Made by a program: the position numbers and the translations under genes
Assembly (NCBI GenBank): GCA_035528235.1
Contig: DATKZB010000105.1
Span: 1-23,348, forward strand
Length of the DNA stretch: 23,348 nt
Source: DATKZB01 sp035528235
GTDB lineage: Bacteria; Planctomycetota; Phycisphaerae; FEN-1346
Direction of reading: 5' to 3'
In this document: piece by piece, positions 7,250 to 14,621 of the stretch
Layout: every line of letters starts with the position of its first letter
Position numbering within the stretch: position 1 is the stretch's first letter
Notes under the pieces: model-generated
Told to the model about the DNA's origin: nothing
Databases searched by the model: none
Seen by the model: only the letters and a program-made list of their open reading frames with translations

Positions 7250-7273
7250 GCGGCGGCCTTCCCAGGCCGCCGC
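7250..7273. repeat. Perfect 10-bp-stem hairpin between two plus-strand genes
   Basis: GCGGCGGCCT (7250-7259), loop TCCC, AGGCCGCCGC (7264-7273), preceded by GTGC at 7243-7246. It lies in the 136-nt gap before the symporter. No U-run follows, so a classical terminator is unlikely; it may be another hairpin repeat or an mRNA-stability structure. Confidence 0.55.
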
Positions 7274-7348
7274 GACCGGGCCAGACGCGTTTTCCTGTCG
7301 GCCTAGGAAGGCCGCCAGGCGGGATGAAGCAGCAGTAAGGACGGCCCC

Positions 7349-9106
7349 ATGGAACTCCTGGGTCTGCACTACGCCATCTGGATCATCGTCGCCCTGTACT
7401 TCGTGGGGATGCTGCTGCTGGGGTGGTGGTCGAAGCGCGGCATCCACGACCGCGAGGGGTTCCTGCTGGGCAACCGGCAGTTCGGCGTCTGGTACATGGT
7501 GATGCACGCCTTCGGCGCCGGCACGCACCCGGGCGACGTGGCGGGCGTGACCAGCAAGACGGTCGAGCGAGGGGCCTCGGGCATCTGGCTCTCATGGATG
7601 TGGATGTTCGGGACGCCCTTCTACTGGATCATCGCGCCGGTCATGCGGCGAATGCGGTGCCTGACGGTGGCCGATTACTTTGAGGAACGTTTCGGCCGCG
7701 CCGCCGCCGTCCTGTACGTCGTCGTGGCCACCGGCGGCATGACCGTCGCGTGCGCCGGCGTGCTCCTGGCCACCACGCGGACCGTCCAGGGCATGATGGG
7801 CAAGGCCACCGTCGTCCAGCCGACCGCGACGGCCGACGCGGGGCCCGAGGCCGGGGCGGCGGAAACCTCGCAGCCGCGGTGGTCGGTGCGCGGCGTGGCG
7901 TCGCAGGCGGAGGCCGACGGCTGGTTCTTCGGCATCCTCCTCGTCACGTCGGCCGTGTTCGTGGTGTACAGTTACTGGGGTGGGATCGTGGCGGCCATTC
8001 GGACCGACATGGCCCAGGGCCTGATGATCATCGCCCTGAGTTTCATCGCGATTCCGGCGGCCCTCGGCCTGGTGGGCGGGTGGGCCGCCGCCAAGGAGGT
8101 CCTCGCCCAGGCCGCCGCCCAGCGCGACATCCAGTACCTCGGCCTGTTCGACCCGGCCTCGTTCTCGCTGCTGACGGTGGCCCTGCTGTGCATCAACGCC
8201 CCGTTCTCGATGATGGCCCAGCCGCACATCATGTCGGTCACCAGCGCGGGCAGGACCGAGTGGGAGGGCCGCGTGGGGTTCACGTATGGCAACGTGCTCA
8301 AGCGTGTCTGCACGATGGGCTGGGCCGTGCTGGCGCTGTGCTGGCTGGCGTTCCTGATTCGCGAACACGCGACGGTGCACGCCGATGCGGCGTTCGGCGA
8401 CAGCGTCCGGTTTCTGCTGCACCCGGTGCTTCAGGGGCTGATGCTGGCGTGCGTGCTGGCGGCGGCGATGTCGTCGGGCGACGCCCTCCAGGTGACCATT
8501 GCGGGCCTCTTCTCGCAGAACGTCTACCGGCAATACATCCGCCCCGACGCCTCCGAGGGCCGGTACGTGAAGGTGACGCGCATCGCCGGCCTGGTTGTGA
8601 TTGCGGCCTCGCTGGTGTTCGCCGTCCTGATGCGGCAGAGCGTCGTCAAGACCATCCTCGATTACTTCAACCTGACGGCCACGGTGGGCGTGTCGGTGGT
8701 CATGGGCATCCTGTGGCGGCGGATGAACCAGACGGGCGTGTTCGCCAGCACGCTGGCGGCGGCCGCGACGTTCCTCATCACCCGCTACGCCCTCGACATG
8801 GGCCGCGACGCCACCACCGGCCTGCCGCTGCTGGCGGGGGTCGTCTTCGGCGTCGTCGGGAGCCTGGTCACCCGGCCGACGAGGCCCGAGGTCCTCGACG
8901 CGTTCTTCAAGAAGATCTACGTGCCCATCGGCCAGGAGGCCAAACTCGACCTGCCGCTCGACCAGGCCGTGCCGCGCGAGAAACGCTTGTGCACGGCGGG
9001 CGGGCTCTTTCTCGTCAAGCCCAGCACCCAGTCGTGGGTGGGGTTCCTCGTCACGCTGGCGATCTGCCTGGTGCTGGTGGGCGTGATGACGCTGCTGATC
9101 CGGTGA
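7349..9106 (+). CDS. Sodium:solute symporter (SSS family)
   Basis: A 585-residue multi-span inner-membrane transporter that would use the sodium gradient to import a solute, probably a sugar or sugar acid given its neighbours. Seen: an N-terminal helix AIWIIVALYFVGMLLLGWW followed by the family segment in which a lysine/arginine loop precedes EGFLLGNRQFG. There are then about a dozen further hydrophobic segments, MRRMRCLTVADYFEERFG after helix 3, and a short periplasmic or loop insert rich in Ala/Thr/Pro near residues 150-185. The ATG is preceded by AAGGAC at 7 nt. It is intact, unlike the symporter at 12162, and only distantly similar to it. Convergent with the DapA-family remnant, 31 nt beyond its stop. 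Substrate unknown. Confidence 0.92.
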   Translation: MELLGLHYAIWIIVALYFVGMLLLGWWSKRGIHDREGFLLGNRQFGVWYMVMHAFGAGTHPGDVAGVTSKTVERGASGIWLSWMWMFGTPFYWIIAPVMRRMRCLTVADYFEERFGRAAAVLYVVVATGGMTVACAGVLLATTRTVQGMMGKATVVQPTATADAGPEAGAAETSQPRWSVRGVASQAEADGWFFGILLVTSAVFVVYSYWGGIVAAIRTDMAQGLMIIALSFIAIPAALGLVGGWAAAKEVLAQAAAQRDIQYLGLFDPASFSLLTVALLCINAPFSMMAQPHIMSVTSAGRTEWEGRVGFTYGNVLKRVCTMGWAVLALCWLAFLIREHATVHADAAFGDSVRFLLHPVLQGLMLACVLAAAMSSGDALQVTIAGLFSQNVYRQYIRPDASEGRYVKVTRIAGLVVIAASLVFAVLMRQSVVKTILDYFNLTATVGVSVVMGILWRRMNQTGVFASTLAAAATFLITRYALDMGRDATTGLPLLAGVVFGVVGSLVTRPTRPEVLDAFFKKIYVPIGQEAKLDLPLDQAVPREKRLCTAGGLFLVKPSTQSWVGFLVTLAICLVLVGVMTLLIR

Positions 9107-9137
9107 GGCGGTCCCGCCGCGCACGCCCCGCGGGCCC

Positions 9138-9861
9138 TCAGCCGCGCAGCCACTCGTCGCGGTGGGCGGCGACGAAGTCATCGTCCACCAGGTGGGGGTA
9201 GGCCCGGACGACGCGGTCGATTTCGTCGGCTTGGCCGGGGCTGAGCGTCTCGCGCGGGTCCAGGCACCACGTGCCCGCCAGGAGGCCCTGCCGCCGCAGC
9301 ACCTCGTGGACGCCCGGCAGGCACCCGGCGAAGCCGTTGGCGGCGTCGAAGACGGCGGCATTCGAGTCGGTGACCTCGACGGCCAGGCGCAGGAGGTCGG
9401 CGGGCACGTCGCCGCCCGACGCCGCTACCTCGTGGCAGCGGCGCAACTGCTCGACGGCCCGGCGCGTCCAGTACCCCCAGTGACCCAGCAGGCCGCCCAC
9501 GATCCGCCGCTCGACCGTCCGGCCGCCCACGGCGAACCGGTACGGCGTCACGAGGTCGGCCAGGATGTTGTCGTCGTTGCCGGTGTACAGGGCGACGTCG
9601 TCGCGGCCGGCCTCGGCTACCGCGCGGACCACGTCGATCGTCCGGTACCGGTTGAACGGGGCGATCTTGACGGCCACGACGGCCTCGATCTCGGCGAAGC
9701 GCCGCCAGAACCCGTGCGCGAGAACGCGGCCCCCGGCCGCCGGCTGAAGGTAAAACCCCACCAGCGGAATGACCCGGCCCACGGCTCGACAATGCTCGAT
9801 GAGTTCATCTTCCGTGGCGTCAGGCAGCGCCGCCAGGCTGACCAGCCCCGCGTGGTACCCG
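9138..9861 (-). pseudogene. DapA-family (dihydrodipicolinate synthase-like) lyase, N-terminal part missing
   Basis: The last about 240 residues of an aldolase/lyase of the DHDPS/NAL superfamily. Seen: a TIM-barrel segment from GYHAGLVSLAAL onward, GFYLQPAAGG, and the Schiff-base lysine in VVAVKIAPFNRY. Further on are YTGNDDN and a glycine-rich IVGGLLGHWG, ending WLRG. Family members of this type are clearly longer and begin with about 100 or more further residues, absent here. At 9858-9861 the frame joins, out of phase, to the upstream epimerase gene, so no in-frame start for the real N-terminus exists. The reading frame continues upstream only as a shadow of the epimerase. I read this as the downstream remnant of an internal deletion that removed the end of one gene and the beginning of the next, or an assembly error there. 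Confidence 0.75.
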
Positions 9862-10711
9862 TGAGGATGGCGGGCTTGCCGAGCAGGCGGCCGAAGGTCT
9901 CGGCCAGGTCGACAATCGAGACCATGCCCGGCCCCGTGATGTTGAGCGGCCGCGACGGACTGGCCGCCACCGCCAGGCTCCGCAGCGACCCGTCGCATGC
10001 GTCGCCCTGCCAGATGACGTTGGCCCAGGCCGTGGTCACGTCGACGGGCCGGCCCTGCCACACCTTGGTCGCCACGTCCACCAGGACGCCGTACCGCATC
10101 TCGACGGCGTAGTTGAGCCGCAGGTGGACCACCCGCTCGCCCGCCGTCCGGCTGAAGTAATCGAAGACGCGTTCGCGCCCCAGGCAACTCATGGCGTACT
10201 CGCCGACCGGGTCGACGGGCGTCTCTTCGGTGGCGCCGCCGTCGGCGACGTCGCCCAGCGGATACACGCCGCCCGTCGAGAACACCGCCACGCGCGACGC
10301 CGTGAACACCCGGGCCACGTGATACGGCACGATGACGTTAGCGGCCCAGGTGACGGCCTCGGCGCCGGTGGACCCGAACTTGCGTCCGGCCATGAAGACG
10401 ACGTTCTCGGCCCGCGGCAGCCGCGCGACCGCCTCCGGGTCGAGCAGGTCGCAGACGAGCGTGCGAACGCCGGCGGCCTCCAGATCGGCCAGCGGCCGGC
10501 GACCGACGGCGATGATCTCGACGGCCGCGCCCGCGGCCTCGGCCGCGCGGTGGGCCATGCGAGTCAGCGTCGGCCCGACCTTCCCCCCTGCCCCGAGGAT
10601 CAGCAGGCGGCCGCCCAGGCCGGCGATGAACTCGATGAGTTCGGGCGATGGACGGCTCAGGACCTCGTCGAGTTCCGCCTCGTCGCGAATCGTCTCGGGC
10701 AGGTCGGGCAT
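9617..10711 (-). CDS. NAD-dependent epimerase/dehydratase, C-terminus replaced by out-of-frame sequence
   Basis: A short-chain-dehydrogenase-type nucleotide-sugar or sugar-acid epimerase. The start ATG at 10711 lies 14 nt after the stop of the M20 gene. Seen: the Rossmann motif LLILGAGGKVGPTL (near residues 34-48), VVFMAGRKFGSTG, a catalytic-region STGGVYPLG, and RLNYAVEMRYGVL. The genuine sequence runs for about 283 residues to LGKPAILTG. After that the frame reads 80 residues of Ser/Arg/Trp-rich nonsense, which is the DapA-family gene in the wrong phase. Relatives are longer, so roughly 50-60 C-terminal residues are probably missing. The product may be unstable or inactive. The three minus-strand genes (M20, epimerase, DapA-like) would form one operon. 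Confidence 0.75.
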   Translation of the reverse strand: MPDLPETIRDEAELDEVLSRPSPELIEFIAGLGGRLLILGAGGKVGPTLTRMAHRAAEAAGAAVEIIAVGRRPLADLEAAGVRTLVCDLLDPEAVARLPRAENVVFMAGRKFGSTGAEAVTWAANVIVPYHVARVFTASRVAVFSTGGVYPLGDVADGGATEETPVDPVGEYAMSCLGRERVFDYFSRTAGERVVHLRLNYAVEMRYGVLVDVATKVWQGRPVDVTTAWANVIWQGDACDGSLRSLAVAASPSRPLNITGPGMVSIVDLAETFGRLLGKPAILTGTTRGWSAWRRCLTPRKMNSSSIVEPWAGSFRWWGFTFSRRPGAAFSRTGSGGASPRSRPSWPSRSPRSTGTGRSTWSAR

Positions 10712-10725
10712 GGGGGTTCCCCGGG

Positions 10726-11886
10726 TCAGAATCGTCGGATGATCTCGGCGTACACGCCGGCGGCCCGCACGACGTCGGCCAGGTCGACGGACTCGTCGGC
10801 CGTGTGGGCCTGGCGGACCGACCCGGGCCCGAACAGGACGCACGGCATGCCCGCCTGCTTGAAGACGCCGACGTTGGCGCACCACGGCACGCCCTTGAAG
10901 TCGGCCCGGCCAAGCACCTTCTGGCACGCCGCGCCGGCGAGCCGCATGAGCGGGGCCTCGCGGTCCTCCTCGAACGGCGGGTACCACTCGAGCGGCTCCA
11001 GGTCGTACGCCACCGGCGTATCGCCCGAGCCGAGCGCGTCGAGGGTCCGGCGGAACTGGTCGGCGACGGCCTCGGGGCCCTCGCCGGGCAGCGTCCGGCG
11101 GTCGACCTCAATCTCGCACCGGTCCGGCACCACGTTGGCCTGCGTGCCGCCGCGGATGACGCCCACGCTGACCGTGGCGGGCCCGAGCACCGGGTGGACG
11201 GTGCCGGCCAACTCGCGGGCCAGCGGGCCTTCGACGGCCTCGACGACGCGGGCCATCCCGCGGATGGCACTGGTGCCCATCGACGGGTCGCTCGAGTGGG
11301 CGGCCCGGCCGCGCGTGACTATGCGGCAGCGGTACGCCCCCTTGTGGGCGTAGACGAGGTCGAGATCGGTGGGTTCGGCGACGACGGCGGCATCGGCCCG
11401 GAACCCGTCGGCCATTAGGCGTCGGGCGCCGGCGGCAGCGAGTTCCTCGTCGGCGGTCGAGACGAACCAGAGCGTGACGGGCGGACGGCCGCGCTCGTCC
11501 AGCACCGTCCGGATGGCCAGCAGCATGGCCGCCATGGGTCCCTTGCAGTCGCAACTGCCGCGACCGTACAGGCGCCCCTGGCGGACGACCGGCTCAAAGG
11601 GCGCCACGGTCATGCCCTCGACCGGAACGGTGTCGGCGTGGGCTTCGAGGAGAAGCGTGCGGCCGGGGTCGGCGCCCTCGAACCGCGCGAGGAAGTTGGG
11701 CCGGCCGGGGGCGACGTCGCGTGTCTCGACCCAGGCGCCCCAGGGGCCCAGGAGCCCGGCCAGGAGTTGGGCCATGGCGGCTTCGCCCAGCGGCGGGCCC
11801 GACGGCGCGGCACGCTGCGGGTTGACGCTCGGACACGCCACCAGCCGCGACAGAAGCTCGGCCGCCCGGTCGACTGACGAAACCAT
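10726..11886 (-). CDS. M20-family metallopeptidase/deacylase (ArgE/DapE-like)
   Basis: A 386-residue cytosolic zinc amidohydrolase that would deacylate or cleave small N-acyl or peptide substrates. All family residues are visible: His83 and Asp85 in EAHADTVP, bridging Asp113 in GRGSCDCKG, general base Glu147 and ligand Glu148 in STADEELAAAG, Glu in AEPTDLD, then the dimerisation domain with AHSSDPSMG, and a late metal His in AHTADESVD. I chose the ATG at 11886: the upstream extension of the frame is repeat sequence, and a promoter -10 box lies just before it. No strong ribosome site is present, so translation may be leaderless. It could be ArgE-, DapE- or acetyl-lysine-deacetylase-like; sequence alone does not decide. 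Confidence 0.92.
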   Translation of the reverse strand: MVSSVDRAAELLSRLVACPSVNPQRAAPSGPPLGEAAMAQLLAGLLGPWGAWVETRDVAPGRPNFLARFEGADPGRTLLLEAHADTVPVEGMTVAPFEPVVRQGRLYGRGSCDCKGPMAAMLLAIRTVLDERGRPPVTLWFVSTADEELAAAGARRLMADGFRADAAVVAEPTDLDLVYAHKGAYRCRIVTRGRAAHSSDPSMGTSAIRGMARVVEAVEGPLARELAGTVHPVLGPATVSVGVIRGGTQANVVPDRCEIEVDRRTLPGEGPEAVADQFRRTLDALGSGDTPVAYDLEPLEWYPPFEEDREAPLMRLAGAACQKVLGRADFKGVPWCANVGVFKQAGMPCVLFGPGSVRQAHTADESVDLADVVRAAGVYAEIIRRF

Positions 11887-11893
11887 GGGCCCA

Positions 11894-11922
11894 AGCCTAG
11901 CACGCGGCCGCAAGGCGTTCAA
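11894..11922 (-). promoter_or_regulatory. Putative promoter giving a leaderless M20 transcript
   Basis: On the minus strand TTGAAC (11917-11922), a 17-bp spacer and TAGGCT (11894-11899). Only 7 nt separate the -10 box from the ATG at 11886, which would put the first transcribed base at or next to the start codon. Confidence 0.45.
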
Positions 11923-11981
11923 TCGCAAACGCCGCCACCCGTGTGTTTGCGGGGGCTGGAGCAGTTTAACATTGCGTGTTG

Positions 11982-12058
11982 GCGCGGCGGGTCCCCGCAC
12001 CCGCCGCGCTCGAGGTGCGCCGCAGGTTGGCGCGGTGGGTACGGGGACCCACCGCGCC
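11982..12058. repeat. Two long perfect hairpins of the GCGCGG class
   Basis: An 11-bp stem GCGCGGCGGGT with loop CCCCGC at 11982-12009 is the exact reverse complement of the core at 5661-5688. A 12-bp stem GGCGCGGTGGGT with loop ACGGGG at 12029-12058 is a diverged relative: its G-to-A and C-to-T differences are matched on both arms, so pairing is kept. Both lie in the 275-nt gap 11887-12161 between divergent genes. Confidence 0.8.
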
Positions 12059-12081
12059 CAAGTGCATGGCCAACAAGAAAC

Positions 12082-12110
12082 TGGACAATCGGCCCGGTCG
12101 CGCGCATAAG
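12082..12110 (+). promoter_or_regulatory. Possible promoter of the second symporter
   Basis: TGGACA (12082-12087), a 17-bp spacer, CATAAG (12105-12110), about 50 nt before the ATG at 12162. Weak match. Confidence 0.3.
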
Positions 12111-12161
12111 AGAAGGCCGAACGCCGGCGCTGCCGCGCGGGCACGAGCCGGGGAGCCACGC

Positions 12162-13849
12162 ATGGGACTCGGAGCATTCGACATCGCCGCCTTCGTGGCC
12201 TTCATGGTCGCGGTGATAGTGGTCTCGCTGTACGCAGGCCGGCGGGAGCGGAGTTCGGAGGATTACTTCCTGGCGGGCCGGACGCTGACGTGGGGCCTGA
12301 TCGGGTTCTCGCTGATCGCGTCGAACATCTCGACCGAGCATTTCGTCGGCATGGCGGGGTCGGCCTTCGGGCGCGTGGGGCTGGCCATCGCCAGTTACGA
12401 GTGGATGTCGGCCATTACGCTGACGTTCGTGGCCTGGTGGCTGCTGCCGAAGTTCCTGCGGGCCGGCATCTATACCATACCATGCCGGAGTACCTGGAAT
12501 ACCGGTACGATTCCGCCACGCGGAGCATCATGGCGATCTTCCTGCTGGCGGCGTACGTCATCGTGTTCCTGGCCACGGTGGTGTACAGCGGCGCCAAGGC
12601 GCTGAACACCATCTTCGACATTCCGGCGCTACTGGAGGCGCGGCTGGACCTGGCGCCCGCGCAGGCCGACTTCTGGGCCCTGGTGGCCTCGATCTGGGTC
12701 ATCGGCATCATTGCCGCCTCGTACACCATCTACGGCGGCCTGAAGTCGGTCGTCTGGTCGGACCTGCTCCAAGGCGGTGCCCTGCTGCTCGGCGGCGCCG
12801 TGGTTGCCGTGCTGGGTCTCCAGATGATCGGCGGCGGCGACTTCCTGGCCGGGTGGCAGACGTTCCGCTCGGCCAACGCCGACAAACTGCACACCGTCCT
12901 GCCGTGGAACGACGCTGACGTGCCCTGGCTGGCCGTGTTCGTGGGCGGCCTGTGGATACCCAACCTCTTCTACTGGGGCCTGAACCAGTTCATCACCCAG
13001 CGGACGCTGGGCGCCAAGAGCCTGGCCGAGGGACAGAAAGGCATCTTCCTGGCCGCGTGGCTCAAACTGCTCATCCCCTTCATCATCGTGCTGCCCGGCA
13101 TCATGGCGTTCCACCTGTACGGCCCGCACGGCAGCGGAGTGGTGACCGACGGCGACTCGGCGTACCCGTACATGATCCGCGAGATTCTGCCGCCGTACCT
13201 GCGCGGCGCCATGTTTGCCGCGCTGTGCGGGGCGGTGATGAGTTCGTTCAACTCGGGGCTGAACTCGGCCTCGACCATCTTCACGGTCGACCTGTACCAG
13301 AAGTACGTCAACCCGCGGGCCAGCCAGAAGCGGATCGTGTCGGTGGGCCGCTGGGCCACCGCCGCGGTGGTCGTGGTGGCGTGCCTGTGGGCGCCGGTCA
13401 TCTCGACGTTCAAGGGGGTCTTCAGTTACATCCAGGAGATCTGGGGTTTCATCACGCCGGGCATCGTGGCGGCGTTCCTGGTGGGGATGCTGGTAAAGCG
13501 TGCCCCGGCCGTGGCGGCCAAGACGGCCATGGTGGCCGGGGTGGCGCTGTACGCGCTGTTCCGCGTGCCGGGCTGGGTGCTGAAGTCGGGGGTGGACGCC
13601 GGCACGATTCCGGCGGGCTCGGCCCTGCACTGGGCGTATCGGTTCAGCACGATCGCCTTTCTGCACCACATGGGCATCATCTTCCTGATTCTGGCGGGGG
13701 TGATGCTGGTCATCGCGTGGCGGCGACCGCTGGCCCGGCCGCGCATCATGCCGATCTCGAAAATCGACATCCGGCCCTACAAGCACCAGTACCTCATCGG
13801 CGGCGCCACCATCGCGGCCACGGCCGTGCTGTACATCCTCTTCTGGTGA
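12162..13849 (+). pseudogene. SGLT-like sodium:solute symporter broken by a 5-bp tandem duplication
   Basis: A multi-span sodium/sugar-type symporter. The ATG at 12162 follows GGGGAG and begins DIAAFVAFMVAVIVVSLYAG, then EDYFLAGRTLTW and the sodium-site region ASNISTEHFVG. After codon 103 the frame breaks. ATACC occurs twice in tandem at 12472-12481. Removing one copy would restore ...GIYTMPEYLEYRYDS and a continuous protein of about 560 residues, which carries the family segment NQFITQRTLGAKSL and about a dozen helices to 13849. As written, translation from 12162 ends at 12605 with a 147-residue product whose last 40 or so residues are nonsense. The clean five-base repeat suggests replication slippage, a reversible phase switch, or a sequencing/assembly error. 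The sequence is otherwise undecayed, so the event is recent or artefactual. Confidence 0.85.
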
Positions 13850-13893
13850 CGGCGCGCCGGGCGGCGTCGCACGGGCGGGCACGCTGCGCGCCC

Positions 13894-13922
13894 TTAGCCC
13901 CGGGTGAATACACCCGAGGCGG
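13894..13922 (+). repeat. Single class B REP at the 3' side of the RAYT gene
   Basis: TTAG (13894-13897) then CCCCGGGTG-AATA-CACCCGAGG with GCGGCAC after it. Over about 43 bp it matches the left part of the REPIN at 14518 with very few differences. It lies 32 nt beyond the transposase stop and 45 nt after the symporter stop. It has no inverted partner. Confidence 0.8.
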
Positions 13923-13954
13923 CACCGCGCACACCTGGGGGCCGAGTCCCGGAT

Positions 13955-14452
13955 TCACAGGGACTCCCAAGTCTCGACGAACGCCCACGGCTTGGCGGGA
14001 CAGCCTGCATCGAGGTTGTGCTGCTCCACGTAGGCGACCCGCGTCTGCAACGACTCCAGGTCGTAGCAGAATCGCTTGTCATATCCGCCGCCCCAGATCG
14101 GCCGCCCCGCGCGCAGGCCCCAACGCACGGCGTCCTTCGCACACTTGACAACTCGGCCGAGCGGGTATGAGGAAACGCGGACGACAACGTGCACGTGCCA
14201 GGCCTGGACCGTCATGGCATAGATGGTCAGGTTCAGGCGTCCGCGCACCGACTCGCCTAACCAGCAGCCGACGCGATGCCAGTCCTCGCGGCGAAACCGA
14301 AACGGGGGATGCTTCAACCGCTCGCGGTCGGCCGTCTCAAGGTCCGGGTCCGGCGGGAGGACGATCCCCTTGTCGACCCAGCCGCGCGCGTCACCTCGGA
14401 GCCAGGTACCGTAGGTCGTCATAGTCACCATGATCGCAAGGACGCCGGCCAT
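13955..14452 (-). CDS. RAYT-like REP-associated HUH/Y1 transposase
   Basis: A 165-residue relative of IS200/IS605-type Y1 transposases, of the single-copy REP-associated (RAYT) kind that nicks and joins single-stranded REP hairpins. Seen: an N-terminal strand MVTMTTYGTWLRGD, a middle ERLKHPPFRF, the HUH motif in QAWHVHVVVRV, then GGGYDKRFCYD and the helix VAYVEQHNLDAG. The Tyr of that helix sits where RAYTs have their catalytic tyrosine (Y..xNPV.AG). The start at 14452 is supported by GGGGAGGA 7 nt upstream; a longer frame would run into the repeat at 14518. Short but complete at both ends. It lies between a class B REP (32 nt past its stop) and a class B REPIN (66 nt before its start). Target choice is inferred from that context. 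Confidence 0.8.
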   Translation of the reverse strand: MAGVLAIMVTMTTYGTWLRGDARGWVDKGIVLPPDPDLETADRERLKHPPFRFRREDWHRVGCWLGESVRGRLNLTIYAMTVQAWHVHVVVRVSSYPLGRVVKCAKDAVRWGLRAGRPIWGGGYDKRFCYDLESLQTRVAYVEQHNLDAGCPAKPWAFVETWESL

Positions 14453-14517
14453 GGACGCATCCTCCCCACCTGCTCGCCCGTCATCACCCCCTGCGCCCTT
14501 CGCCCCATTGCGCACCC

Positions 14518-14613
14518 TTAGCCCCGGGTGAATACACCCGGGGCGGCACCGGGCACACGACCTGGCCACGCCACTCGACCCGCCGCCCCCCCCGTGTGTT
14601 CACGGGGGGCTAA
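14518..14613. repeat. Class B REPIN upstream of the RAYT gene
   Basis: A 96-bp element from TTAG to CTAA. The left unit is TTAG, then GCCCCGGGTG-AATA-CACCCGGGGC, then GGC. The right unit, on the minus strand, is TTAG then CCCCCCGTG-AACA-CACGGGGGG. The spacer differs fully from that of the 83-bp copy at 3462-3544, while both hairpin units are conserved. It ends 8 nt before the stop codon of the kinase gene. Confidence 0.85.
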
Positions 14614-14621
14614 CGCGCCAC

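Noticed and set aside
7250..7273. Rho-independent terminator after the PmoA-like gene
   Set aside because: The stem is strong, but no run of T follows on either strand; it is kept as a hairpin repeat only.
9854..9859. GGTACC (KpnI site) at the epimerase/lyase junction as a sign of a cloning join
   Set aside because: The site is fully explained by the lyase codons for GYH at that place, and a 6-bp site is expected by chance. Another GGTACC-like site (14406-14411) lies inside the RAYT gene.
13955..14452. Complete IS200/IS605 insertion sequence
   Set aside because: No TnpB/IscB partner and no typical subterminal IS ends were seen. The flanks are REP/REPIN units, which fits a RAYT better.
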